From Pelargonium cotyledonis (lineage: Eukaryota > Streptophyta > Magnoliopsida > Geraniales > Geraniaceae): 28,374 nucleotides of DNA. The translations under genes and the position numbers were made by a program. Positions 11,044 through 23,107 of this stretch are shown here, piece by piece (position 1 is the first letter of the stretch; each line of letters starts with the position of its first letter). Below the pieces are notes generated by a model. It did no database searches. It saw only the letters and a program-made list of their open reading frames with translations, and had not been told where the DNA came from. The stretch covers positions 1 through 28,374 of the forward strand of contig JAYMTA010000458.1 of NCBI GenBank assembly GCA_036897625.1, given 5' to 3'.

Positions 11044-14000
11044 ATGAGGGCTATGCAATACAAATATGGTTCTCTCTCTCCGTCTTTGGCGAGTAGGGAT
11101 TATGAAAGGAAGAAAACGAGAATGATGAGATCCTTTTCTTTGGTATGGCCAAGGGAAGCTTGTAATGCCATAGTTTATGGGAAGAGATTGGGCTGTGCAG
11201 AAGCTGTGCAAGGATGTCATATGTCTGTCAGAAATAGAACTTTGTTTTCCCCATATGATACTCGTCTTAGAAAGCTGCATTGTTCTGCAAGTCCAGACTG
11301 TGATGTGGATTCTTCTGATGTGGATGAGAGATTAGCAGTAGAAGAAAAGGTTTCCATCAGTAATGGAACAGAGGCTATTCGGTAAGAAGAGAATCATTGT
11401 TTTCTATACTTCATCATTGCACTAACTTTTTGTAATGAATATGTCTTTGCCTTGCCTTATTCAAATCGAAAATTAGGGTGCATCTTATCGTATGTATTGA
11501 AGCTTTGGTCATGTTACTGTTGTATGCCCCTTTCTTTCCAGTACATATGGTTACTTCATGATAATAAAATGATTATCTGGTGCTTGAAGTGTGAAACATT
11601 TTATACGTTTTAGTTTCTCGTGTCATGATATTTGTACTAGACATGGATTTCTTAAGTGCTATTAAGGGGATAGTAATGGTTGTGGAAATTCTTTTAAAGT
11701 AAATTCAAACATATGTTTAATGGTATCTGTGCATGCAGATATACAGTAGCAAAACTAAGTATTTAATTTATTGTCTTCAATTGGGTAGATCATATTAGTC
11801 AATCATTGAAAAATAGTAAAGCTAAGAACTTATGGTAAACAAACATGCAAGTGCATCAACATATGTATTTCTTTGCATCCAGGAAATATACAATATGAGG
11901 ATCATGGTAATTAGTAGGATGTCATCAAGCAAATGCTGTTGTAGGTGATGGCTGGCATAGGGGTCATATGTAATAGAACATTAGCGCTTTGCTCGATAAA
12001 AAATCGGTTTTTGCATTAATTAACTTTTAATATAGATGATGGTTCTTATGTATTAGACATTTCTTCCAGTGAGTTGACAGGGATTTCTACTAGTCCATCA
12101 CACCCTCCGGATGTCAAACGTGAGCTTGTAATGCTCTCATTTCCTGCAATTGCTGGACAGGCTATTGATCCCATAGCACAACTGTTGGAGACAGCCTACA
12201 TTGGAAGATTGGGTATCTATTTGCCATTTGTATTTCATTCCTTATTTGATACTTGCCATCTACTCATTCACTGTTTCTTTTATATGATCATAATGTTACA
12301 TCTCCTTGTACTCCTTGGTTATTTTTTCCCTTAGATGTACTCTTTTGTTCTTATAGTAACCAAGTATCAGATTTTATATAGATCTTTCAGGATCAAAACA
12401 TCATGCACTATTATGTTTTGATGTAACGATGTTTAATGTGGATGCATGCTCCATTTCGGTGGTAGTATCAAATTCGTGTTTAATTTGTACTTGTAGCCTT
12501 GAGCTGTATTTCTTGCCGATTTGATTGCTAATGTAGTTAGAGGAACATTGGGAATTGGAGCAAGATTAACTACTCATGCTTTTGCTGTCTGATTTTTCAA
12601 ATTTTGTGGTTTAGCACTATATAAATGTAATTAGGTTGATTTGGTCAAGGATGATTTTGTGCTGAATGTAGTTTTGTTTCTGTAAAAGGGTTAGTGTCTT
12701 TGCTGTTTAATTTTCCAAATTTTATGGGCTTGCACTAATCAAATGCTATAATATTGGGTTGCCTCAGAATGAACTTCTGCCCACTTTAATGTTTTCTACG
12801 TCTTCAAAAAGCTTATGAATAAGGTTTTATATCTGAGTAGTCATTTATTTTATGTTGGTTCTCTTGATAGTTATAATCACGTTGCATATAGCGTGAATAC
12901 TGGTACTAATGTATCTAGAGTTGTTATTCATTTGGTATGGGCATAATTATTGTTTCATAATATAAAACTGATGTCCTTGAACAAATATATTGGCTATTTA
13001 TTTATTGTTTTGTCACTTTTTGCAGGGCCTGTGGACCTGGGTTCAGCCGGTGTTTCTGTGTCAATATTCAATATTATATCAAAGCTATTTAATATACCTC
13101 TCCTTAGTGTTGCTACTTCTTTTGTCGCTGAAGACATTTCAAAGAATGCAATAAAAGATTCAGGTGATTTAGAGTGATGGTTGATGCCATGACAGTTTTT
13201 ATTTCACTTGCATGTGACGCAATGGCTCGACATTTCAATACTCATATCTGTTGGATAAATTTTCATGCAGAAGAGAGTGTACTAAAGAACAGCAATAATG
13301 GCAAGCCATTTGATGGAGTAGTTGAAAGAAAGCAATTATCCTCTGTGTCTACCGCCTTACTATTAGCAGTTGGGATTGGCCTCTTTGAGGCTGTAGCCTT
13401 GTTTTTCGGATCTGGAATTTTTCTTGACTTGATGGGCATATCTCAAGTAAGTTTCTGATATTTATCAATTAATTACCAAGTTATATGCTAGTGCACTGTC
13501 ATGCGCAGTTGCGCATGCCTACTCACAAATTTCCCTCATCCTTTTCTGAAACTTTGTGATGCTTTCAATTTCTAGTACATGACTATTTATTTAAGGGGGA
13601 AAGCTTTTTTTAATAGGCATCACCAATGCGCACTCCAGCACAAAAGTTTCTTTCAGTAAAAGCCCTGGGTGCTCCTGCAGTTGTACTGTCCTTGACCCTT
13701 CAAGGCATCTTTCGTGGTTTCAAGGATACAAAGACTCCTGTTTTGTGTCTAGGCAAGTGTTAATTAACTTATGAAGGTCTATTGGCATTGATTTTCTTTT
13801 TTCCCACTCACGCTCTTGAATCGTCAAACAGACATCATAAGTAAAAAAAACATTGTCATAGCTTGTTTTTTGGAATTCGAATATTCTTATTATTTGTAAT
13901 GTAAACACAAACACAGAACAAATCATTTGATAAAGTGGTGTGCTGCCTTTGCGTAGAACATATATACAGTTCATATATTGTTTCTAGACTTAGCAGAGTA

Positions 14001-16590
14001 AAAGGTTTTTTTTTTTTTAGTTGAGGTACACAACAAGGGGGTAGCTCTCCCCTTTTAACCCAAAACCCCACCCCACCCAACTCAGTGGGAATTGAACCCA
14101 TGACCTCCCACAAGGAGGTGTGTGTCTTGACCACTGAGTCATCCCCTAGGGGACACCGGAGTAAAAGTTAATATGTACAAGTTCTCCCATTTTATACAGT
14201 TTTAGTTATCCTTCTTCAGTGTGTCCCTGTGTTATATAGCACATGGAAAACTTATTTCATAATAATATTTTTCTATCATGGACTCATGGTAATCCTTTTT
14301 TCTGTCAATGGAAGTGTATAGCCACCTTAATTTTCTTCAATTTTCACACCTTTTCCTTCTTTTTACCCCCTACGAATTGACAGTTGTTTCTATGCAGGTA
14401 TCGGTAATTTAGCAGCTATATTTATGATTCCTGTACTCATGTATAACTTTCGATTGGGAGTAATTGGAGCAGCAATTTCAACAGTTGTATCTCAGTATGT
14501 GGACTAATTTTTATTTTTATATTTGGTCTAGATTTCATTTGCTTTTGTTACTGATGACCATGCTATAAAACATTTTAGATATACTGTCACCATTTTGATG
14601 ATGTGGCATCTAAACAAGAGAGCTATTTTACTGCCTCCAAAGATGGGATCATTGCAGTTTGGTGGCTACATAAAATCTGGTGAGTTGAGAAAAGCTTGAA
14701 AAAAGTTTCCTAGCTGGCAACTGTGCTGTATAATCAGTCCTATATAGTGTGATAGTTGCTCAGTTAGTTGCCAACCATTGGAAGAATTCATCAATTTGAA
14801 TACTTCCATTTTATTTGATAGTGATATAGGATCTTAAATTTCTCTCGAATGTAGATTCGTTTCTATGTTTGCTATGTACTAAAAAACTTTGGGCTTGCAA
14901 GGTGGTTTTGTTATGGGAAGAACTCTCGCTGTTCTTACCACTATGACAGTGGGGACATCAATGGCTGCACGTCAAGGTCCAGTATCTATGGCTGCTCATC
15001 AAGTATGTATGCAAATATGGTTGGCTGTATCGCTCCTTACAGATGCCCTGGCTACTTCTGCTCAGGTATGCTAGTTCATCTTTGATTTGGATAATCATTA
15101 TTCGCCCAACACAATGTAGGCTTGCTGTGATTAAGTCCAGTAAAATATTCTAGTGAATGGGTTATTACTTATTAACTTGGGGACAAATTTTTTACTTATT
15201 GAAAAAAAGATTGGGTAGTTTGCCTGCTAAGAGTCTTGTGCAATTGATCTATGGAATCTAAGTACCCTATGCAAATCACAATTCTAGACCTTGCACTTTA
15301 TTTTGTCATGTGTGTTCATGCATAATTTTCCATTTTTTATATTGACTTCAAAAATTATATTGTTTGTAGGCTATGATTGCAAGTTATGTTTCTAAAGGTG
15401 ACTACAAGACCGTGAAAAAGATTACGAACTTTGTGCTAAAGGTGATATTTTCTTCCATGGCTTTCTATTATGTAACTCGATGTGCAGCAGGATCTCTTAG
15501 TTTTATAATGTTATAGTGTATACATTCATTGTGTTATGGGCTATATAATTTTAATGATCTTACTTCATAACTAATGAATGCATATGCTTTTCCAGATTGG
15601 ATTAGTCACCGGGGTTACCTTGGCTGTAATTCTTGGTCTTTCATTTGGCTCATTAGCTCCCATGTTCACCAAGGATGCTGAAGTATTGGGAATTATCAAA
15701 ACTGGTGTAATTGTATGTGTAATTTGCATTTGATAGACGATTCCTTGAATTTTTGTTTGGTCTGATATGAAAATTTCTCATAATTTCTGCTGAACACAGT
15801 TTGTCAGTGCTAGTCAACCTATAAATGCTCTAGCATTTATTTATGATGGTCTCCATTATGGTGTTTCAGACTTCCCGTATGCAGCTTGTTCTATGGTAAG
15901 ATGTTCTCATATAAATCTAAGTTTTTACGTGAGATGCTGTTTCTGTGTTTGCATGCTGCATGTTCCGTTGTTTCATCTTTTGAAGTGATTTATAGATGTT
16001 GGTCGGAGCAATATCCACCGTGTTTTTGCTATATGCTCCTGGAGTCATTGGCCTTCCTGGGGTGTGGATGGGATTGACTTTGTTTATGGGCCTTCGTATG
16101 ACAGCTGGACTTCTCAGGTGAATTTTACATTCTATGTCAAGTTCCTCAGCTTGTAAATTCTCTAATTTGGAAGATATAATGATTTATGAAATATGTATGC
16201 TTACAAAAAATCCTTGGTAATATGGAATATGATTGTGTTTAATATAAATCATTGGAATCTGATCGAGATCTATAAAATCCTTGGTGAGTATATTATATCT
16301 TGTAAACGTGGTCTGGAAGCATAACCAATTAAAAGTTCCCATATTATTTTATTCTTTTTTATGACTTCGATGTCTATTTTTCAGATTACAAACGAAAACT
16401 GGGCCATGGTGGTTTATGCACATGGACAAACAAAAAACCAAGGTATGTCGATATTCAAAACTATAATCAAGTGTGTGTGTGTGTGTGTTCGGTGTTTGGT
16501 GGATACCATTGGATTGCACTTCTGTAGTTGTGAGTATCGAATTTATTGTGAAATGAACTAAATAAGCTTCTTTTGCAGCTTGCGAGTTGA
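11044..16590 (+). CDS. DTX45: MATE efflux transporter, plastid type, DETOXIFICATION 45-like, 14 coding exons
   Basis: A cation- or proton-coupled exporter of the MATE family. The related plastid members EDS5/DTX47 export isochorismate for salicylate synthesis; the substrate here is unknown. Exons: 11044-11381, 12070-12212, 13026-13163, 13271-13446, 13617-13752, 14398-14494, 14579-14679, 14902-15065, 15370-15441, 15596-15712, 15800-15895, 15996-16117, 16385-16442, 16579-16590. They join to 1770 nt, 589 residues with no break. Residues 1 to about 110 are rich in R and S and poor in acids at first, like a transit peptide. The MATE core starts at about 125 (DVKRELVMLSFPAIAGQAID, then ETAYIGRLG) and includes LFNIPLLSVATSFVAEDI, QGIFRGFKDTKTP, SMAARQGPVSMAAHQVCMQ and FDGLHYG-like FIYDGLHYGVSDFPYAAC. 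Intron 5 has a GC donor and carries a SINE. The last coding exon is only 12 nt. Met4 is an alternative start. Confidence 0.93.
12581..12750. repeat. Diverged tandem repeat in MATE intron 2
   Basis: A block of about 48 bp beginning TTTGCTGTCTGATTTTTCAA at 12581 recurs at 12699 (TTTGCTGTTTAATTTTCCAA), an offset of 118 bp. Both go on through AAATTTT...GCACTA...AAATG. The match is imperfect and there is no sign of transposon ends. Confidence 0.5.
14005..14158 (-). mobile_element. tRNA-derived SINE in MATE intron 5 (minus strand)
   Basis: An exact 9-bp direct repeat GAGTAAAAG (13996-14004 and 14159-14167) flanks a unit of about 154 bp. Read on the minus strand it begins CCGGTGTCCCCTAGGGGATG, has an A-box-like TGACTCAGTGGTCAAG, then a B box GGTTCAATTCCC, a G-rich middle and an A tail (the T run at 14006-14018). 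Head, tail and duplication are all present, so it looks full length. It lies antisense to the host gene, inside the 645-bp GC-AG intron. Confidence 0.9.
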
Positions 16591-17757
16591 GATGTTTTAG
16601 AACATTATGGAAATGAAGTTTTGGCATTACTCACACTTGATAATACAAAATGGAAAAAGGCTAGAGAGATGTTTTGGCTGTAGTAACTTTGCTGCCATGA
16701 ATATTTTGTTCTTGGCAAGCTCTGCAATCAGCTTTTCTTGATATTTTAATGATAACACTCTCATTTTGAACATAACTTAAAACCACAAATGTACAGAGAC
16801 GCTTGTTGGGTGAACGAACATTATAATTTAGTGAAATTAATTGATATTATAAGCGCTCTGTATAATTGAAGATTATACACCAGGATCATTATATTTTTCT
16901 TACAAAAGTATTTCTTTTATCAGCTGAGTTACAGTGTAACTGTTACACACTCAAATCTCATTCTACAAAAAGATACGTTTTTCTACAAGTTTATTCAATA
17001 CCCTATTCTCACTGCTAAGACAAACTAGAATTACTCATGTGTAGGTTTGTTGAAACGGGTCTTGAGCTTAAATGGATCAGAATTAAAAGACCCGCAACGG
17101 GCCTAAATCGAAACAATGAGTCGCACGGTAATTTTTATTTATTCTATAAACTAGCTATATAATAATGAGATGCTACGCAACATTACGTTTACATAGAAGC
17201 GGCAACTTAAATCCGAACCCGCAAAAACTCAAAATTTAACACAAACACGATCCAGTAATTTAATGTGTTGAATAAATCAACACGAACCCAACATGAATCT
17301 GATTATATTAAAAAATTTAGGAAAAATTACAGATGGTTACTCTGAAATATCACTCTTTTCTAAGTTACTACCCTAAACTATTTTTTGTAACTTTGGACTA
17401 CTATAAATATGCATTATTTGGAAAAAAAATCATAATAATGTTCCTCCTGAAAAATTATATGAAACATAAATGTTTTTTATATCTTAATTGAATATTCGAG
17501 CGCAAATCTATAAATTTTTAAAATTTACATAGTAAAATAAAAAGTTAAAAAATTGGAATGAGAATTTCATTCCATTCAACATAAGTTGAGAATCAAATTA
17601 CTCATAGGTGATTGAATGAGAACCGGAATGAAAATGCGTGTGTTCTAATCCAAACATAGTTAATGAGAGTCTCATTCTCATTACCATTCTCCATTCTTAT
17701 TCCCAAACCAAAAAATACTAATCCAAACGATACCTAACTTGTTATAAGCATAGTATT

Positions 17758-17933
17758 TTTTTTTAAAGGAAATACTTTATTTTATTAATAGATAAAGGCA
17801 AATACAAATAATTGTTTCAATTCTAGAGGTCTGAACCAGACATAGAAATAGGAGCTAAACGCCTACTATTGATACTTCATGGAAACTGTTAATGAGGAAT
17901 CCAACAGAGGGTATGTAATGTAATGTAATGTAA
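17758..17933 (-). mobile_element. 5'-truncated LINE-like insertion with 19-bp target-site duplication
   Basis: An exact 19-bp direct repeat, beginning TTGTTATAAGC and ending ATAGTATT, flanks the insert (17739-17757 and 17934-17952). On the minus strand the insert ends in an A run (the T run at 17756-17764), preceded by CTATTAATAAAATAAAGTAT, a sequence typical of the 3' ends of plant LINEs. A long, exact duplication plus an A tail and a short body fits target-primed reverse transcription with 5' truncation. A TGTAA word repeats four times at about 17914-17933, at the presumed 5' end. Confidence 0.7.
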
Positions 17934-18153
17934 TTGTTATAAGCATAGTATTGATACTTCATGGAAACTAATTACTACTTAAATATATAATGAAGACAAC
18001 ATGCTATTACGTACATAACTAAAACAGCTGGGAAAGCTGAGCTTAATTAGGAATAAAAGGATGGGCATATATGGAATCTGAGGAAGATGACGTTCAGCGT
18101 GCAGTATAGCTAGGAAGGGTTGCATGCATGGAAAACTCTAGTGGACTTCATTG

Positions 18154-19310
18154 AGTCAAAAGTCAATTATAGAAAAAAACTCTACTCATCACATCACTAC
18201 AACTTCATCATATCACTTGACTTGGTAAACCCTCCATGCTTTTCTTCATTTTCGATTTTCTCAAGTCATTGCTTGGAAATGATGCTATAATGAGTACGGT
18301 TCTGTTAATTTGTACGTGAAGAAACACAGATTTATTTGTATTTTGTAGTGTCAAAATGAATCTTGCAGACACCATTTTCATACCATAGATATCTAGTTGG
18401 AGGTTTTCACTATATTTCTTGCTTCTACATAACTTTAAGGCTAGCTTCCCACAAGAGAAAATTAACAAATATTGATCATTGCAAATTCTTGGGGAAGAGA
18501 TTATACACCATTTTCGTACTATTGGGATCTAGTTTACTTGGTGAGAGTTGATGTTTTGTGTGAAAATAGTCTTTTAGGTACACAGCAAGACTAGTGATAA
18601 AATGGGGCAAGGTGGCAAAGAAACGTTTGAAAACTGATATTAGATGACCAAACTTTTACAAGTTCATGAAATATATTTTTTCATGTTCTAATTCATGGAT
18701 CTATACATATATATACATATACATATATGTTCCATGAATATTATTATTATATGTATATAAACTAAGAAGTGTATAATATCTATTAATCTTTCAATATATA
18801 TGTGACAAAATTACAAGTATAACTCATCCATGCATGGACTAAATTGAGTCTAGATTATACTATAAATTTGTGTGCCCCTCTCAAGTCATTAGATTCCATT
18901 AGCTTAATTTCTTGAAATAATAAATTAATTACTTAGATTAGCAACCTAAAATCCATGCATCCTTTCAAATGCCCAAGTATACTGTTTTTATCCACCATCA
19001 CTATGAAGTTTACAGCCTTCAGTAGGAGGGTGATAATTATTGAGTCCAATTGATGAGCAATCAAGTTAGGTCCTACTGAAGTAAAGCCTTCAATTTCAAT
19101 GTGCTGTTTTAGTAATTTTAGCAAGAGAATGGGCCATGGGTTGATGTAGAAAAATTTTGAGTGGATGTGATATGTGATATATATCTGCATAATTATCTTC
19201 ATGGAAATTCTGCAATATTGAAATATGTCTTGATCTTTAAGGGACACCATTTATAATATATAGTTGACTCAGTGTAGACTTTGATGATTGGACTAAAAGT
19301 CAGTCAAAGT
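18154..19310. promoter_or_regulatory. Scattered W-box-like motifs upstream of the RLP locus
   Basis: TTGACT or its complement AGTCAA, the WRKY-binding core, occurs at 18154-18159, 18161-18166, 18217-18222, 19264-19269 and 19302-19307. The last two lie about 160-200 bases before the likely RLP start. Such motifs are short and could occur by chance, but paired W boxes are common upstream of plant defence genes. This is inference only. Confidence 0.35.
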
Positions 19311-19459
19311 GCTTTTAATAGACAATTGTCACTGCTAGCTGTTATGAAGATTGAAAGCAGCAAATATATATATGCTACTGATCATATTCATGCTCATGCA
19401 AAGGAATAATTGAGAGCTAACCATTGTCCTCATATTGCCAAATTAAGCCTAGCCTAAAG

Positions 19460-21850
19460 ATGGTTTCACTTTCTGTGTTCTTCTTGTTGTTGCTGTTGTT
19501 GTCCATCACTACACAAGTTTACAGCCTTCAATATCACGATCATACTCATAATTACTCATGTGTCCAACAAGACCAATCAGCTTTGCTCCACCTCAACCAA
19601 AGCCTTCAATTTGTATCAGATCCTCCTTTATATTCCTACTCCACGCTGTCGACATGGAATTCAAGCTCAGATTGTTGTGTTTGGGGTGGTGTTACTTGCA
19701 GTGCTGCTGGTCATGTTATTGGTCTCGACCTCAGCAACGAGGGAATTACAGGCTGGGGATTATTTCACAACTCAAGCTCTAGTTGTCCTCTTTTTGATCT
19801 CCATCATCTCCAACGCCTGGATTTGTCCTCGAACTACTTCCATGGCACTCCGATTCCATCAGGAATTGGCAAGCTTGCCAATCTACTTCATCTCGACCTT
19901 TCTGGCTCTGAGTTTGGAGGCCAAGTTCCAATTGAGATCTCAAGCTTAACACGTTTGCGCACTCTTGACCTATCACTAAACGAAGACTTGAAGCTTCAGA
20001 ATCCGAAATTGTCAAGGCTCGTTCACAGCCTAACAAGACTTACGGAACTGAAGCTTGATAGGGTGGATCTGTCGGCAGAGGGTGATCAATGGAGTCACGC
20101 CTTGTCCTCCTCACTTCCCAACCTCCAAGTTTTGTCACTCTCTAATTGTTCTCTTCCTGCAGGATCTCTACATATTTCCCTTGTCAAGCTCCAGGCTCTC
20201 TCTGTCATTGATTTGAGTCACAACAATTTGTCAACTCCAATTCCAGATTTCATTAATAAATTCTCAAACTTGACCTCCTTAAGGCTTTCCAGTTGTAGCT
20301 TGCATGGAAACTTTCCACACAAGATGGCTGCCACCATTCAAACCCTTGACTTATCACTCAACCAACTGTTTCGACTATAACTTTCTCCTCTTAGTTCCAA
20401 AATCTGTACCACCTGTCGTGTCACATAATTTACTAATCCTTGTTCAGGGACACTACCGGAAGCTGTTGGAAACCTGAAGAGGACGACAGAATTGAATTTG
20501 CGTGATTGCGGATTTAGTGGGTCAAATGCTGATATTCATTGGGAAAACCTTCGTAATCTGAACGATCTTGATTTGAGTGGCAATGCACTGATCGGGCCAA
20601 TACCAACATCTCTCTCCGAACTTTTTGGTCTTGAGAAGCTTGGCATTTCTCACAGTGGGAGCATTGACCTAACTTACCTACTTCATAATCTTGTCAAACC
20701 TTTTTCCTTATTGATCTTTCTTTCAACAGTTTGTCAATTTTGGACAAAGTTGCTTCTGCTTCGACCAACTACTCTTCATTTCCTGACCAGTTAATGATAG
20801 TGCGTTTGAATCCCAGCTACAACTTGTAGACCTTTCAGACAACCGAATTCATGGGCTAATACCTGATTGGATTTGGAACCCCAATCTTCTTCGGGTTAAT
20901 CTTTCTCACAACTCCTTGATGGGTTTCCAAGGATCTTTCCCCAGTCGCACATCTCTTAAGAGCCTCGACCTTAGTGCCAACCTACTCCGCGGTGAAATTC
21001 CTCTCCCACGTCTATCTTCATCTCGTTATTTGGACTACTCAAACAATAATTTCAATTCAGAGATTCCATTTGACATTGGAAATTATCTGTCTCGCACTGT
21101 ATTCTTGTCTCTTAAAAGCAACAACTTTCACGGTAGTATTCCTCCATCATTTTGCAACAACAACTGGTATCAAACTGTTGTAGTTGACCTTTCAAACAAC
21201 TCACTGAGTGGCATCATTCCTCCTTGTCTAAGTGCTTTGAATTTCGGAGTACTCAATTTAAGAGGAAACTATCTCACTGGAAACATTCCTGATGCATTTC
21301 AACCGAACTGTTCATTACAAACTCTTGATCTGAGAGACAATCAACTTCAAGGAAATGTTCCAGAATCTATTGCGCGCTGCAAAAGCTTGCAAGTTCTGAA
21401 CTTGGGGAACAATGAGATCAGTGGTGGGTTTCCATGCTGGTTGATGGAGATATCCAGCTTGCGCGTACTTGTTCTACGCTCCAACAGATTTCATGGCTCT
21501 GTGAGATGTGCACTTAGCAATGCAACAGAAGCAACAACAGATAGTTGGTCAATGCTTCAAATTATTATGACATGGAACACTACATGCATTTTGTTTTCCA
21601 GTTTGGATTTATCTATTAACAACTCAAATTTTGCAGGGAGATGCTGTGGTGGTGAGAATATACAAAGATCATACAATTGGATTGTTACAGCTTCTTCGTT
21701 TTCTGATTCCTCTGCTTCGGGAATTCAGAAAATGGAGTTACTATCTGTGAGTGATCGATGCAAGAATTCAATGGACTTGTCTCAAAAACCGTCTTGGCTT
21801 ATTTCATGGCGTTGTTTCTTTGGAGTTTTGTTTGCAGCACTTATTAAGTG
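19460..21850 (+). pseudogene. LRR receptor-like protein, copy A (broken, C-terminal coding end lost)
   Basis: Plant RLPs are cell-surface immune or developmental receptors with an outer LRR domain, one membrane span and no kinase. The start at 19460 gives a clean signal peptide (MVSLSVFFLLLLLLSITTQV, then YS); an ATG at 19424 in the same frame would only add 12 polar residues. An LRRNT domain follows, with YSCVQQDQSALL and STWNSSSDCCVWGGVTC, then many plant-type LRRs (LxxLxLSxNxLxGxIP). The frame is closed by TAA at 20378 in an insertion of about 80 nt carrying two in-frame stops, changes frame near 20695, and changes again with a loss of about a dozen codons near 20810. LRRs then run on from about 20814 to about 21560, where coding homology stops. 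From about 21596 the sequence matches the 3'UTR of copy B (23169-23465), so an apparent LRR there (SLDLSINNSNF) is a false friend. It cannot make a normal receptor. Confidence 0.85.
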
Positions 21851-21874
21851 GAACTGACACGTTATTACACGTTC

Positions 21875-23107
21875 TCTCGCAAGCAATAACCTTCAAGGTA
21901 GTATCCCTCAATCAATATGCGACATCATTTGACACGGTGGAGATGTTATTGACTTGTCTAATAATTCATTCACTGGTATCATTCCTCCATGTCTTATAAA
22001 AATGACAGGTTTTGATTTTGGAGTACTAAATTTGAGAAGAAACAAACTTAGTGGAGACATTCCAGATTTTTTTCAAGGCAACTGTTCGTGACAAACTCTT
22101 GATCTCAGTGGAAATCAACTTAGCGGGAAGGTTCCAAGTTGTTTAGTTAATTGCAAACTTTTGAAAGTTCTAAACTTGGGGAACAATGAGATAAACGGTC
22201 CTTTTCCATGCTGGTTGAAGGAGATATCTAGCTTGAGTGTGCTTGTTTTGAAATCCAACAGATTCCACGGATCCATAAGATGTGCACTGACGCCAAGCAA
22301 TGTGTCAAGCGTTACCTGGCCAAAGCTTCAAATTTTTGATATAGTTGCCAACAATTTTAGTGGTGAGCTCCCATATGAAAGCTTCAACACTTGGGAGGCA
22401 ATGATGGTTGTCAAAGATTCAGCCCCATCAGTTAGCAGCGATCTTCGATACCAGTTTCCAACAGTGGTTGGGTACTATCAGAATACAGTCACAATCACCA
22501 GCAAAGGTCTTGATGAGCAGTTAGTGAAAATCCTAACCATACTCCTTTCTATTGACTTGTCATGCAACAATTTCCGGGGACCAATTCCTCTGTCAATAGG
22601 GGACCTCAAAGTCTTGTTTTCTCTCAACTTGTCTTACAATCATTTTGCCGGCGAAATGCCATCATCTCTAGGTAACTTGAGAGAGCTTGAGTCATTAGAC
22701 CTTGCAAACAATAGCCTAAGTGGGGACATTCTAGTGCAGCTTGCAAGTCTGAATTTTCTTTCGGTTCTGAACCTCTCATTTAATCAATTGGTAGGAAGAA
22801 TTCCTACACAGGAAACAAGGGGCTTTGTGGACGGCCTCTCGAGATAAATTGCACAAGCAGTACTGATGATGCTCCCATTGATCCAGCATCAGCAAATACT
22901 GTTGGCATGGACATTGATTGGCAGGTTGTATGTGCTGAAATTGGTTATGCTGCTGGTTTGGGAAGTGTGATTGGCTCACTTGTGTTATGGAAAAGATGGA
23001 GCCTATGGTACTTTACATGGGTTGATCAACTTATTTTCAGGATTTTCCCACAATTGGATCCAGGAAATAGAAGAGTACACAAAAGAGTTCAGTTGCAGAG
23101 GCAGTAG
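21875..23107 (+). pseudogene. LRR receptor-like protein, copy B (5'-truncated, with transmembrane tail)
   Basis: Coding homology begins in the middle of an LRR at about 21875; it matches copy A from about 21110 onward (SNNLQGSIP against SNNFHGSIP). In the LRR frame there are stops at 21930 and 22089, then an open stretch from 22092 to about 22805 with the last LRRs, the island-type region (TITSKGLDEQLVKILTILLS) and the closing repeats (SIDLSCNNFRGPIP, LNLSYNHFAGEMP). Near 22807 about 45 nt and the frame are lost, since GRIPT joins the GNKGLCGRPLEINC block in another frame. The tail holds a membrane span (AAGLGSVIGSLVLW) and a basic cytoplasmic end, stopping at 23107. This layout fits the RLP7/Ve1-like class. 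It has no signal peptide or N-terminal cap, so it is a relic. Confidence 0.85.

Larger units (their letters stand above)
16591..19459. other. Gene-poor spacer with repeat debris, upstream of the RLP locus
   Basis: The first 200 bases hold the MATE 3'UTR. At about 17040-17310 there is a stretch rich in ACCCG/CGGGT words (for example GACCCGCAACGGGCC), like degenerate plant repeats, with no ends I can define. At about 17555-17735 lie several GAATGAGAA/TTCTCATTC words in both directions, a possible decayed inverted-repeat element. A LINE-like insertion is at 17758-17933. The stretch 18700-18800 is AT-rich with ATATAC runs. Elsewhere I see only AT-rich DNA and no supportable ORF on either strand. 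Confidence 0.5.

Noticed and set aside
13174-13458. 94-codon open frame on the + strand
   Set aside because: It joins intron sequence to MATE exon 4; the true exon starts at 13271 after a good acceptor.
14080-14150. Possible minus-strand tRNA gene (A and B boxes)
   Set aside because: There is no cloverleaf that I can fold, and the A tail plus target-site duplication show it is a SINE.
17040-17310. ACCCG/CGGGT-rich stretch as a named transposon
   Set aside because: It resembles degenerate plant repeats, but I could not find ends or a target-site duplication, so it is only mentioned in the spacer entry.
17555-17735. GAATGAGAA/TTCTCATTC words as a MITE
   Set aside because: The inverted words are short and not at matching ends; no target-site duplication was seen.
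21600-21857. Apparent continuation of the LRR protein (SLDLSINNSNF and the sequence after it)
   Set aside because: It aligns to the 3'UTR intron and 3'UTR of copy B, so the LRR-like words are chance; the open frame there is not coding.
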